From a virus, in the IMG/VR virus record IMGVR_UViG_3300045999_004989, positions 1 to 29,697 of that record: DNA of 29,697 nucleotides; one strand, written 5' to 3'. Numbering within the stretch: the first letter of the stretch is position 1; the number at the start of each line of letters is the position of its first letter. The position numbers and the translations under genes were made by a program. The notes under the pieces were generated by a model. That model had not been told where the DNA came from, did no database searches, and worked only from the letters and a program-made list of their open reading frames with translations. Of this stretch, positions 16,436 through 22,950 are shown piece by piece.

Positions 16436-16758
16436 AGGGCATCCACTGCCTCCTGCGTGAAGGCGTTCAGCTTCCAGCCGGCCTCGAAGAGGCGATTGAT
16501 CACAACCGAAGACTTCTTGCCGAGAATGTCGGCTTCGTCGTCGTTGAAGAGCCGCTCGCCGTCCTCGTCGCACAGGGCGAGCAGGAGGAAGCGAATGCGG
16601 AACGCCTTCATCTTCTGATCGGCGTAGGACTCCTCGAACCTGTCCCGGTCGGTGCCGGTGAGCACGCGGAGATACACGTCGCCCTTCCACTCGGGGACGG
16701 CGACCTTCTCCCTGCGAACGTCGTCGGCGGCTAGGATGCTTTTTCGATCAAGTGCCAT
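16387..16758 (-). CDS. Tail assembly chaperone (gpG-like)
   Basis: A 123-residue acidic helical protein between the tube genes and the tape measure gene, the canonical position of lambda gpG. Typical stretches are VPEWKGDVYLRVLTGTDRDR, ESYADQKMKAFRIRFLLLAL, CDEDGERLFNDDEAD and INRLFEAGWKLNAFT. The ATG at 16758 follows GAAGAGA. The last residues (GSETAQSGGSTSA) are low-complexity, as expected where the frame is normally left by ribosomal frameshifting. Its stop lies 46 bases downstream of the proposed slip site. It should act with the GT form as a chaperone for tube and tape measure assembly and be absent from the finished virion. Confidence 0.85.
   Translation of the reverse strand: MALDRKSILAADDVRREKVAVPEWKGDVYLRVLTGTDRDRFEESYADQKMKAFRIRFLLLALCDEDGERLFNDDEADILGKKSSVVINRLFEAGWKLNAFTQEAVDALGEGSETAQSGGSTSA
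16429..16435 (-). promoter_or_regulatory. Candidate -1 frameshift slip site, GGGGGAA
   Basis: In the gpG frame the codons are CTG GGG GAA; a one-base backward slip gives GGG GGA AGG, which enters the T frame. The P-site Gly codon re-pairs perfectly, but A-site GAA to GGA is imperfect, so this is not a textbook X XXY YYZ heptamer. It is the best run within the region where both frames are open. Confidence 0.5.
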
Positions 16759-16789
16759 GTCTCTTCTACTCCAAATAAATGATGCGATG

Positions 16790-16803
16790 CGGCATCCTTG
16801 CCG
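16790..16803 (-). promoter_or_regulatory. AGGA-loop hairpin in the gpG leader
   Basis: On the transcript CGGCA-AGGA-TGCCG forms a 5-base-pair stem with an AGGA loop in the 46-base gap before the chaperone gene. A second GGA (TTTGGAGTAG) follows before the ribosome binding site. It is a member of the GGA-loop hairpin set. Confidence 0.4.
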
Positions 16804-16804
16804 G

Positions 16805-17170
16805 CTATGTACCTTGGTAGTCAGTCATCAAGAACTTGAGCGAGCCGCGCACTAGCTCGCCCGCCTGCGCGCCGATCGAGGCAGATTCGCAGAGCACCCG
16901 CCGGCTGATGCTGTAGCCGTTGGAGCGGAACGTGAGGTCGCCGACCCTCCTGACCAGCGTCTGCGGGTCGACGCTGGTGGTCAGGAAGTCCACCGTTATG
17001 GTGCCGCCGGCCCACTCGCCGGTCGGCACCATGAAGGTGTATCCAAGCTGGTCTGTCGCGGAGGTCATGTTGGCGACCTCCGCTACCGGCGTCTCCACCG
17101 AGATGCCGGTCAGCGTGAATCTGACTCCCTGGAACGAGAAGGTCGCGCCGTGTGCGGTGGCCCCGGCCAT
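16805..17170 (-). CDS. Tail tube-like protein 2
   Basis: A 121-residue protein with a strong GGAGGTGA ribosome binding site before ATG 17170. It is beta-rich (ATFSFQGVRFTLTGISVE, GTITVDFLTTSVDPQ, GDLTFRSNGYSISRRVLCES) and lies immediately upstream of the tail chaperone pair, where siphophages encode the major tail tube protein. It shares its start (MAG...G.T), strand order and ending (AGELVRGSLKF versus GDLIKGNATW) with the gene just upstream, so the two look like diverged duplicates. It might be the tube subunit itself or a specialised ring/terminator variant. Confidence 0.7.
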   Translation of the reverse strand: MAGATAHGATFSFQGVRFTLTGISVETPVAEVANMTSATDQLGYTFMVPTGEWAGGTITVDFLTTSVDPQTLVRRVGDLTFRSNGYSISRRVLCESASIGAQAGELVRGSLKFLMTDYQGT

Positions 17171-17190
17171 GTCGGGTCACCTCCAGGGCG

Positions 17191-17520
17191 TTAGGCGACC
17201 CGCCAAGTCGCGTTGCCCTTGATGAGATCGCCGACGGTGCCGCCCACGGTCGACGCCGTGAGGGTGGCGTTGCCGCTGAAGCTGACCGGGCCTGCGATGC
17301 TGATCGCAGCCGACTGCGTCGTGATGACGGTCGTGGCGATGTAGTCGCAGGAGATTTCCCGCTGCACGAACGTGGGGACGAACTCTCGCCGGCCGCCAGC
17401 GGGGATGCCGAGATGCGACCCGTCGGCATTGTCGATCTGGTCGTTGACATTGAAGCTCGTGATCGTCAGGGTCTGAGCGCCGTAGGTCAACGTCACGCCC
17501 ATCGCAGCAACACCGGCCAT
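17191..17520 (-). CDS. Tail tube-like protein 1
   Basis: A 109-residue beta-rich protein (VTLTYGAQTLTITSFNVNDQ, REISCDYIATTVITTQS, GDLIKGNATWRVA) with a strong AAGGAGG ribosome binding site before ATG 17520. It is paired with a similar 121-residue protein 20 bases downstream. High-level expression signals and position before the chaperones suit a major tail protein. Which of the two builds the tube is not decidable from sequence. The ribosome binding site sits in the loop of a small GCGC stem (17524-17537). Confidence 0.7.
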   Translation of the reverse strand: MAGVAAMGVTLTYGAQTLTITSFNVNDQIDNADGSHLGIPAGGRREFVPTFVQREISCDYIATTVITTQSAAISIAGPVSFSGNATLTASTVGGTVGDLIKGNATWRVA

Positions 17521-17523
17521 ATT

Positions 17524-17537
17524 GCGCCTCCTTGCGC
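17524..17537 (-). promoter_or_regulatory. Hairpin presenting the tail protein 1 ribosome binding site in its loop
   Basis: On the transcript GCGC-AAGGAG-GCGC forms a 4-base-pair GC stem with the Shine-Dalgarno as the six-base loop, placing a GGA in the loop as in other leaders of this window. The stem is short, so stability alone is weak evidence. Confidence 0.35.
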
Positions 17538-17544
17538 TAAAGTC

Positions 17545-17970
17545 TTATTCGGTAGCTTCCGACCACCGAATCTGAAACAGTTGTCGAACCTCGTATGCGG
17601 GCGGGAGCTGGGCTCCCACGGCTGCCGGGTCCAGATAGTCATCCGTCTCCGACACGAGCCGTATATCACTTATTGTAACGCCCGCGATGGTGCCGGTGCG
17701 TCCATCCAAGGCGAGACGAACCTCGTCGGCAAGCTCGCGGGCAACGTCGTAGTAGAGCGCCCAGGAGGCGATCTGGAGATGCACGATCGGCTGGTACATC
17801 GGGCCGGCGAGGTGGGCCTCGCGGGTGATGTTGTTCCGCTTGTAGATGCAGAACGGCAGGACGGCGTTTTTCGGCACCGCGATCGGGTAGACCTGAAAAC
17901 CGACCAGCCTCGCCACCTCCGGCGAGGTGATGAGCCTCTGGAAAACGTGTTTTTCTGGGGAGATGATCAC
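17545..17970 (-). CDS. Tail completion / tail terminator protein
   Basis: A 141-residue protein starting at GTG 17970, overlapping the previous stop as GTGA. The body fits the gp17/DUF3168-type tail completion family: a short helical start (HVFQRLITSPEVARLVG), then VYPIAVPKNAVLPFCIYKR, then VHLQIASWALYYDVARELAD and VRLALDGRTGTIAGVTI, ending in a beta strand (YEVRQLFQIRW). Such proteins cap the tail so that it can join the head. The order head closure, gp10-like protein, this gene, then tube proteins is the standard siphophage neck cassette. Confidence 0.8.
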   Translation of the reverse strand: MIISPEKHVFQRLITSPEVARLVGFQVYPIAVPKNAVLPFCIYKRNNITREAHLAGPMYQPIVHLQIASWALYYDVARELADEVRLALDGRTGTIAGVTISDIRLVSETDDYLDPAAVGAQLPPAYEVRQLFQIRWSEATE

Positions 17971-18704
17971 TGCGTGAGCCTCGCCAGCGTGTTTTCGATG
18001 GCTCCCTTGAGCGTGTTGAACACAGCCCCCTGCTGCTCGCCGATGGTCTTCTCCATAGCGTGCGATGCGGGCATGGCCCCATACGTCTCGCCTGGGTGCA
18101 GTGTGACCGGGTGCATCTTGCCGTTCGTGTGCCCGAAGTCGTGCGGATACCCCTTGCCCATGCCGGCCTGCCTCGTGGCCTCGTTGATGCTGCCCATGAG
18201 GAAGTAGTAGCCCTTCGACATGTTCGCGAACTGCTGGTCGTTCGCTGACGAATGCCGGCGCATCTTCCCATTGATCATCTGGTGGACGTTGACGTAGGTG
18301 CGCCGCCCTTTAGTCCCAGGCTTCCTACGGTCGCTGCCGAACTCGACTAACCACGCCGCGTTCCCCGATTCTGCGCCCTCGCGGCTGCCTGCCGACCCTG
18401 ACTGCCAGGGGCCGACGATCGCCACCGTCGCGGCGTCGTAAGTCTTGGTCTTGATTCTGACGGACTTCTTCAAATTGCCGGTGACATTGCGGACTTTCGA
18501 CTGATAGCCCTTCTTGATGTGCTCTGCGGCCTTCCTGACGGCGGCCTCGAGCGCTCTCGGCTCGCCCATCTTCGCGGCGAGCATCTGCAACTCCTCCGCC
18601 AGCTCGCGGATGCCCGCGGTTTTGATTGTGACGAACCCCTCGGCCAGCGACTTGCCGGTCGAGCCGCCAAACGTCCTCGGCGATCCCTGCCCCTGCGTAA
18701 TCAT
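17967..18704 (-). CDS. HK97 gp10-like neck protein
   Basis: A 245-residue protein with an ATGA overlap at its start (18704) and a GTGA overlap at its end. The family pattern is present: GIRELAEELQMLAAKMG, AVRKAAEHIKKGYQSKV, TGNLKKSVRIK, AAWLVEFGSDRRKPGT and the C-terminal HAMEKTIGEQQGAVFNTL. It is longer than the usual roughly 130-160 residues because of an insertion at about residues 130-205 (a His/Gly/Met-rich stretch including HPVTLHPGE). HK97 gp10-like proteins act at the head-tail junction or tail completion. The insertion is unexplained. Confidence 0.82.
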   Translation of the reverse strand: MITQGQGSPRTFGGSTGKSLAEGFVTIKTAGIRELAEELQMLAAKMGEPRALEAAVRKAAEHIKKGYQSKVRNVTGNLKKSVRIKTKTYDAATVAIVGPWQSGSAGSREGAESGNAAWLVEFGSDRRKPGTKGRRTYVNVHQMINGKMRRHSSANDQQFANMSKGYYFLMGSINEATRQAGMGKGYPHDFGHTNGKMHPVTLHPGETYGAMPASHAMEKTIGEQQGAVFNTLKGAIENTLARLTQ

Positions 18705-19021
18705 GTCGCGTCCTCCCTCGCCAGTATCTCATGGATCGAGCGGGTCTCTCGCTCAAGAACGCTAGAAATCTCCATCACGCGGCCCCTCCAGAGGAGCCGG
18801 TGCTGGTGATTTAGGCCGGGGAAGAACCTGATCCGAACGCGGTGCGTCACGATCGCGCCAGCCTGCTGGGCAGCGAAGTAGTCGCTGGCCCTAACGCCCA
18901 TGATGCTGGCGTAGACCGTGGCCTCGTCCACCCAGGTCAGCGTCGTCTCGCCGAAGGAACTCTGCTGCTCCACGGGCTTCTGGATCGTGACCCGCTCGCG
19001 CATCGTGCCCGAATTGATCAT
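18701..19021 (-). CDS. Head closure (head-tail joining) protein
   Basis: A 106-residue protein of the phage head-tail joining type (SPP1 gp16 / Phage_H_T_join). The signature runs RERVTIQKP, FGETTLTWVDEATVYASIMG, RASDYFAAQQ, VTHRVRIRFFPGLNHQHRLL, WRGRVMEISSV. It closes the packaged head and docks the tail. I favour ATG 19021, since family members begin a few residues before RERVTIQ and GGGGTG sits just upstream. GTG 19027 would instead give the GTGA overlap used elsewhere here. The two starts differ by two residues. Confidence 0.85.
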   Translation of the reverse strand: MINSGTMRERVTIQKPVEQQSSFGETTLTWVDEATVYASIMGVRASDYFAAQQAGAIVTHRVRIRFFPGLNHQHRLLWRGRVMEISSVLERETRSIHEILAREDAT

Positions 19022-19023
19022 GG

Positions 19024-19353
19024 TCACCCCATCCAGAGGGCGGTGTACGAACCCGTGCCGGACGGCGCAGAGACCGTGATCGTCGTTGTAACTGGCAGCA
19101 CGGCCACGCGGCCGGCGGCCACGTTGAAGCTGCCAGCCAGCCGCAGGACGCTCGTGCCGGTGTTCTTGACCACCAGCGTCGAGAGCGGCGTCGCCCCGAC
19201 GATCTGAACGGCGGCTGTGCCGACGCTGCCGTTGATCGTCTGAGCGCTCGTCAGCGACGGGGAAATGTGCTCGGACAGCGAGCCGATCGTGAGCGAAGTG
19301 TCACTCGAGTCGTGGTAGACGGCGTCGATGTCGATGCGGGCCTTTACGGTCAT
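19024..19353 (-). CDS. Small beta-rich virion-region protein, unknown
   Basis: A 109-residue protein from ATG 19353 (ATGA overlap with the connector gene). It is Thr/Ser/Val-rich and beta-type (ARIDIDAVYHDSSDTSLTI, STLVVKNTGTSVLRLAG, VAVLPVTTTITVSAPSGTGS). Its place between the connector and head closure genes is unusual for the standard neck cassette. I do not recognise it; a small decoration or neck accessory protein is plausible. Confidence 0.65.
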   Translation of the reverse strand: MTVKARIDIDAVYHDSSDTSLTIGSLSEHISPSLTSAQTINGSVGTAAVQIVGATPLSTLVVKNTGTSVLRLAGSFNVAAGRVAVLPVTTTITVSAPSGTGSYTALWMG

Positions 19354-19991
19354 CGGTAAACCCCCATGCTGGCCGCGGCCAGGAGCGTATCGAACGTCTG
19401 CGGCACAGAAACGGGTGCCCCCGTGACCGCCGGCTGCCTCGTGTCGAACCAGTGGGCCACGAGCAGGCAAATCAAGTGCTTCACCACGGGCGGCGCGCTC
19501 TGCCCGTCGTCGCCGTAGCCCGCCGAATACCGCACAGTGACCGAATTCTCGTCGCCGCGGGTCGCCGGCCACGACCGTGCCCACTGCGGGTAAATCCGCC
19601 CAGGCAGGACGCTGGCGTCCACTTGGAAGTCGCCGTTCGCGCTCGTAAGCGTGCCGTAGGTGCCGTCGCCGTTACGGTGGGTCACCGTGATCGACCTGTC
19701 CAGAAGCGGCATGCGAGGCAGGATGATCGCCCAGACGGGAAACAGGTCGTACTTGGCCTCCCACACGGTCGTGCAGATCGTGATGTCAAGAACGTCCTCG
19801 ACATACTGCCTCGCCACGGCGATGAGACCCTGGACGTAGAGGTTGTCCACATCGGTATCCACCCGGCAATGCTGCTTCGCCGTCGACAGGCTGACCGGCT
19901 CCACGGCCGGGTTCGTAATGCGCCGCAGGCTGCGAAACGGCGTAATCGTCGCCGTCGGCCTCTGCGGCGTGCCGAAGACAATCTGATCCAT
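19350..19991 (-). CDS. Head-tail connector, phiE125 gp8-like
   Basis: A 213-residue protein beginning one base after the preceding stop (TAA then ATG 19991). Family hallmarks are EPVSLSTAKQHCRVD (residues 31-45), LYVQGLIAVARQYVEDVL (51-68) and a late VVKHLICLLVAHWFDTRQP (helix). HK97 gp6 / phiE125 gp8-type proteins form the adaptor ring below the portal. Position before the head closure gene fits. Confidence 0.85.
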   Translation of the reverse strand: MDQIVFGTPQRPTATITPFRSLRRITNPAVEPVSLSTAKQHCRVDTDVDNLYVQGLIAVARQYVEDVLDITICTTVWEAKYDLFPVWAIILPRMPLLDRSITVTHRNGDGTYGTLTSANGDFQVDASVLPGRIYPQWARSWPATRGDENSVTVRYSAGYGDDGQSAPPVVKHLICLLVAHWFDTRQPAVTGAPVSVPQTFDTLLAAASMGVYR

Positions 19992-20183
19992 TTATCGCCT
20001 CTTCTTCGGTGTGTGCTTCACGGCCACTTCCGCACGCTCGACGGCCTCGGAGACAGCCTCGGCGGTCTCGACCTCTTCGATCAGCCCGCGGCGGATGAGG
20101 AGGTCGCACATCCCGGCCGCCCAGTCCTCAAAGACTTGCCCCTTCTCATAGCAGTCGAAATTCTGGAGAACGCGGATTTTCAA
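19992..20183 (-). CDS. Small protein before the connector gene, TTG start
   Basis: A 63-residue protein. The TTG at 20183 overlaps the glycosyltransferase stop as TTGA, with GGGGGCAGG upstream. The first part (LKIRVLQNFDCYEKGQVFED, then MCDLLIRRGLIEEV) resembles the short proteins that often precede gp6-like connectors, starting with a strand and containing 'W...L...GLIE'. The tail is Glu/Ala-rich and ends in KKRR. A longer upstream start would run out of frame through the glycosyltransferase and is not supported. Function unknown. Confidence 0.65.
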   Translation of the reverse strand: MKIRVLQNFDCYEKGQVFEDWAAGMCDLLIRRGLIEEVETAEAVSEAVERAEVAVKHTPKKRR

Positions 20184-20908
20184 TGAACCTGCCCCCAGGC
20201 GTTTTCCGGTGCCTTCTGGCCGTTCGTCCAGTATTCCGTCGTATGCTGCTGCACCTTGCCGCCGTCGGCCGTCCTCGAGGGCCATGTGACCATCAGCTCG
20301 GCGTGGCCGACGCTGACGTGCGTAGCTAGTCCAAGCGTGTTCCCGCAGGCGGCCCACGACTTCCAGAACGAGATGTCCTCGTCGGTATGGCCGCCCGTCC
20401 ACTCTCCCTGGTCATTCGCCCTGGCGAGGAACCAGGGCTTCTTCATCTTCTTGAGGCCGGAGGTCCGCAGGAATGTGAGCCCGAAGTGGGCCGTCTCCAC
20501 TGGCTGCACGACTTTGTTGAAGAAGTCGCCATCCACCGTCGTCTTCTGGTCAACGTCACTGCCGGCCAGGGCGAACATCACCGCGTTCGCCTCCCGCTTC
20601 GTCTGAAGCGGAGCGATGGCGTCGTAGCCAGAGTGCAGGAGCAGTGCAAGGAGCGCCTCGACCGTCTTCGCGTTGAAGACCGTGTCATAGTCGATGGTCA
20701 GAATCACGTCGTGCGTGTCGACGACCTGCTCCATCGCTCGCTGAAGGCACTGGCCCCAAAAGGCACCTGTCACCTTGATGGGACTGATGCCATGCGGGGC
20801 CAGTGCCGACGAGACACAGAAGAAGTTGTCTGTGAACCCAAGCCGCGGGGTCGACATGACCGCCGCGACTTTGATTTCCGCTTCGACGTTACCGACTCTG
20901 ATCAGCAT
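20180..20908 (-). CDS. GT-A type glycosyltransferase in the virion gene cluster
   Basis: A 242-residue enzyme. The nucleotide-sugar/metal motif is LTIDYDTVF (D73-x-D75, residues 70-78). Later motifs expected in GT2-like enzymes are FLRTSGLKKM, TDEDISFWKSWAACG (about 175-189, acidic 'ED' base region) and VSVGHAEL with H202 as possible metal ligand. It should transfer a sugar to a protein or other acceptor; donor and acceptor are unknown. No signal peptide or membrane span is visible, so it is cytoplasmic. Placement between capsid and neck genes suggests a virion protein as acceptor (inference). ATG 20908 has a GGAG site 6 bases upstream that is paired in a hairpin (20913-20930). Confidence 0.75.
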   Translation of the reverse strand: MLIRVGNVEAEIKVAAVMSTPRLGFTDNFFCVSSALAPHGISPIKVTGAFWGQCLQRAMEQVVDTHDVILTIDYDTVFNAKTVEALLALLLHSGYDAIAPLQTKREANAVMFALAGSDVDQKTTVDGDFFNKVVQPVETAHFGLTFLRTSGLKKMKKPWFLARANDQGEWTGGHTDEDISFWKSWAACGNTLGLATHVSVGHAELMVTWPSRTADGGKVQQHTTEYWTNGQKAPENAWGQVH

Positions 20909-20912
20909 GGAT

Positions 20913-20930
20913 CGCTCCGTATGTGGAGCG
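20913..20930 (-). promoter_or_regulatory. Hairpin sequestering the glycosyltransferase ribosome binding site
   Basis: On the transcript CGCTCC-ACATAC-GGAGCG is a perfect 6-base-pair stem. Its 3' arm contains the GGAG Shine-Dalgarno, with ATG 20908 four bases after the stem. Folding would lower initiation unless opened by ribosomes or a protein. Confidence 0.6.
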
Positions 20931-20932
20931 GG

Positions 20933-20968
20933 CGCGCATCCATGCGCCTTTGTCGGCCATCATGGCCG
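20933..20968 (-). promoter_or_regulatory. Two tandem hairpins between decoration and glycosyltransferase genes
   Basis: On the transcript CGGCCA-TGA-TGGCCG (20968-20954) is followed by GCGCA-TGGA-TGCGC (20947-20934). The second loop carries GGA. Neither is followed by a T-run, so they are not typical terminators. They may stabilise the upstream mRNA end or bind a regulator. Confidence 0.4.
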
Positions 20969-20984
20969 TCCCGCAGTTCGGGAA

Positions 20985-21410
20985 TCAGCCCTTGACCCAG
21001 CCGATGACGCCAGCGTCGGCCGCCGTCACCGGAGCCTCTTCGCCACGCGACAGACGAGCCGTCACCACCGTGTTCACGCTGACCGCGGGGGTCGCCGTGA
21101 CCTTGAGGTAACGCTTCTTCGCCTTGGTGTCGACATCGAGCTTCACGATGGCAGCCGACGCGGTGTCGGACACAGCCGGGATCGTGAAGTCGGTGCCGCC
21201 GACGAGGCCCGACACGTTCGAGTAGGACACGTTGTCGTCCGACTCTTCGACCTTCAGAACGCTGGCGAACGCCGTCGAGGCGTTGCTCGCCCGCATCACG
21301 GTCACGCTCGCGTGGTCGTAGCCGCGGGTGTCGATCGTCAGGGTCACTGCGCTGGTGCCGACGGCCGTGGGGACGGAGCCGACAACCTTGTCGTTCTGCG
21401 AATGGATCAT
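20985..21410 (-). CDS. Probable capsid decoration/accessory protein
   Basis: A 141-residue protein right after the major capsid gene. It begins MIHSQNDKVVGSVPTAVGTS and continues as a beta-rich body (VTLTIDTRGYDHASVTVM, VLKVEESDDNVSYSNVSG, KLDVDTKAKKRYLKVTAT) ending in TARLSRGEEAPVTAADAG. I have seen this pattern repeatedly beside HK97-type capsid genes in environmental phages. The single-domain beta architecture and position suggest a decoration or head-stabilising protein. AAGGAG lies about 12 bases upstream of ATG 21410. Confidence 0.7.
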   Translation of the reverse strand: MIHSQNDKVVGSVPTAVGTSAVTLTIDTRGYDHASVTVMRASNASTAFASVLKVEESDDNVSYSNVSGLVGGTDFTIPAVSDTASAAIVKLDVDTKAKKRYLKVTATPAVSVNTVVTARLSRGEEAPVTAADAGVIGWVKG

Positions 21411-21448
21411 GGTTCTGGGGTTCTCCTTCTAGAGGGGGTTTGTCAGGC

Positions 21449-22801
21449 TCACGACGCCGCGGACTTGAGGGCAACCACGGGGCCGGCGGTCGTGTTGTCG
21501 CCGAGCGAGTGATGAACCACGTCGAACCGCATCGTGCCCTGAAGCAGGAGCTGATCGGTCGTGGCGTAGACTTGGTCGTACATCCGCACTGCGAAGTCGC
21601 GGCGACGAGCGTAGATGCTGGAGAGCCCCAGGTTCGCGAAGAGAACCTTGACCTTGCCGGGATCGGCACCGAGCGTGCCGTCCATGACATGGACGAGGTT
21701 CACGGGGTAGCCCATGAACTGCTCGCTCACGCCACCACCGACCTGCTCGACGGTGTTGCCGCCGGCCGCGTAGCGGAGGCGGGCCATCGAGGCCGCGAAG
21801 CCGGCCGGCGAGATGTACCACGCTGCACCCTGGCGGGCGTAGAGCGGCATCTTGCCGATGGCCTTCACGAAGTCGGTCACGGTCAGGGTCTCGAAGCCCG
21901 TGGCACCGGCACCGGCGGTCAGAACGCTGGCCGTGTGCGTGCCGTCGTTGACCTTCGGCACAACGCCGTAGATGCCGCCGTAGGTGGACGTGCCGTCGCC
22001 GAGCCAGCCGCACATGTCCTGCTTGAGCGACAGCGACGTGCTGAACTCGACAGCGACGGCGTCGGCGATGCTTACAAGAGCATCCTCCACCACCTCCGAA
22101 CTAAGCCTCGTGCCGCATGCCAATTTTTTGGCAATGAGCTGCACGTTCGCGTAGGTCGGCTCACTTTCGTTCACCGCGGTCCCTTCCCCGACAAAATACG
22201 CGCTGGTGCCCGTGACTCTCTTGGGGATCACGAGGGTGTCCCGGGTCATCGTCACCTTCTCGACGTTGCTCGCCGCGAAGGTGCCGTAGTTTTCGACGAG
22301 CCGGATCACGCGAGCGGCGAACTCCTCGGGGACAAGGGCACCGCCAGAAGCGTTGCTGTTCTCGCCCATCGCGCGGTTCTCGACGCCGTGATCCTTGCAC
22401 CACCGGAGGTCTTCGGCGTTCTTGAAGATGTGAGCCCGGAGCCACCGGCCGCAGCGGTACGCGCTCTCGACGGCCTCGGGGCCATCGTTGAACGCCCGCA
22501 GGCTGGTGTGATGGGGCTGGATCGAGCGAATCTCGACCTTCTTCTCCTCGACCTTCGCGGCGACTTCAGCCACGGGAGCCGGGGCAGGGGCGGCCTTCTC
22601 GACCACGGCCCGCAGTTCGGCTTCCTTCGCGGCGATCCGCTCCTCGAAGTCGAGGGAGGTCTTCAGGTCGTCGGCCTGGGTGCCGAGCGAGATGAGTTCC
22701 TTGGTCTGCTCGGCCGAGCGATCCTCGATACCGGACAGTTCGGTCATCCGAGCGGCGACAGCCGCTGCACGTTCCTGAAGACGCTTGAGATTCGATGCCA
22801 T
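21449..22801 (-). CDS. Major capsid protein, HK97 family
   Basis: A 450-residue protein. I choose ATG 22801 because AAGGAG lies 10 bases upstream and the longer in-frame reading to 22915 runs through a structured leader. Residues about 1-90 are a helical, charged delta/scaffold domain (LKRLQERAAAVAARMTELSG, EERIAAKEAELRAVVEKA) that HK97-type proteases remove. The coat body begins near residue 143 (GENSNASGGALVPEEFAARV). Typical blocks follow: TLVIPKRV, VGEGTAVNES, LIAKKLACGTRLSSEVVEDA, and the late YPVNLVHVMDGT and MRFDVVHHS. Capsid, protease and portal form a complete HK97 head cassette. Confidence 0.92.
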   Translation of the reverse strand: MASNLKRLQERAAAVAARMTELSGIEDRSAEQTKELISLGTQADDLKTSLDFEERIAAKEAELRAVVEKAAPAPAPVAEVAAKVEEKKVEIRSIQPHHTSLRAFNDGPEAVESAYRCGRWLRAHIFKNAEDLRWCKDHGVENRAMGENSNASGGALVPEEFAARVIRLVENYGTFAASNVEKVTMTRDTLVIPKRVTGTSAYFVGEGTAVNESEPTYANVQLIAKKLACGTRLSSEVVEDALVSIADAVAVEFSTSLSLKQDMCGWLGDGTSTYGGIYGVVPKVNDGTHTASVLTAGAGATGFETLTVTDFVKAIGKMPLYARQGAAWYISPAGFAASMARLRYAAGGNTVEQVGGGVSEQFMGYPVNLVHVMDGTLGADPGKVKVLFANLGLSSIYARRRDFAVRMYDQVYATTDQLLLQGTMRFDVVHHSLGDNTTAGPVVALKSAAS

Positions 22802-22950
22802 GTTTGGCCTGCTCCTTGGTTTTGAGCCGGCCAAACGCACGATGCGGCGGCCGGCGGGTGATCCCGCTAGCGCGCCGCGTGCTTGAATCCTCAAGTCGCT
22901 CGCACTGCCCCTCACGACATCCGTCGTGAAGCAATGTCTCTACCTGTAGA
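22802..22950 (-). promoter_or_regulatory. Structured leader of the capsid gene, largest gap in the window
   Basis: I see no ORF with coding character in these 149 bases. Transcript structures in order: TCACGAC-GGAT-GTCGTGA (22929-22912), CTTGA-GGAT-TCAAG (22895-22882), stem B GCCGGCC/GGCCGGC (22855-22849 with 22832-22826), and stem A GTTTGGCC/GGCCAAAC (22836-22829 with 22809-22802). Stems A and B share bases 22829-22832 and cannot coexist. Stem A ends directly before the ATG and holds the AGGAG site in its 19-base loop; with stem B formed the site is open. Two hairpins with identical GGAT loops plus a GGA in the ribosome binding site match the layout of CsrA/RsmA targets. No convincing promoter or terminator is visible. 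Confidence 0.55.

Noticed and set aside
19992-20402. 136-residue form of the small pre-connector protein
   Set aside because: The first 73 residues are an out-of-frame reading of the glycosyltransferase gene. The protein-like part begins at TTG 20183.
22802-22915. Upstream extension of the capsid gene
   Set aside because: The translation is Arg/Gly/Ser-rich and unlike a capsid delta domain. The strong ribosome binding site belongs to ATG 22801 and the region is full of hairpins.
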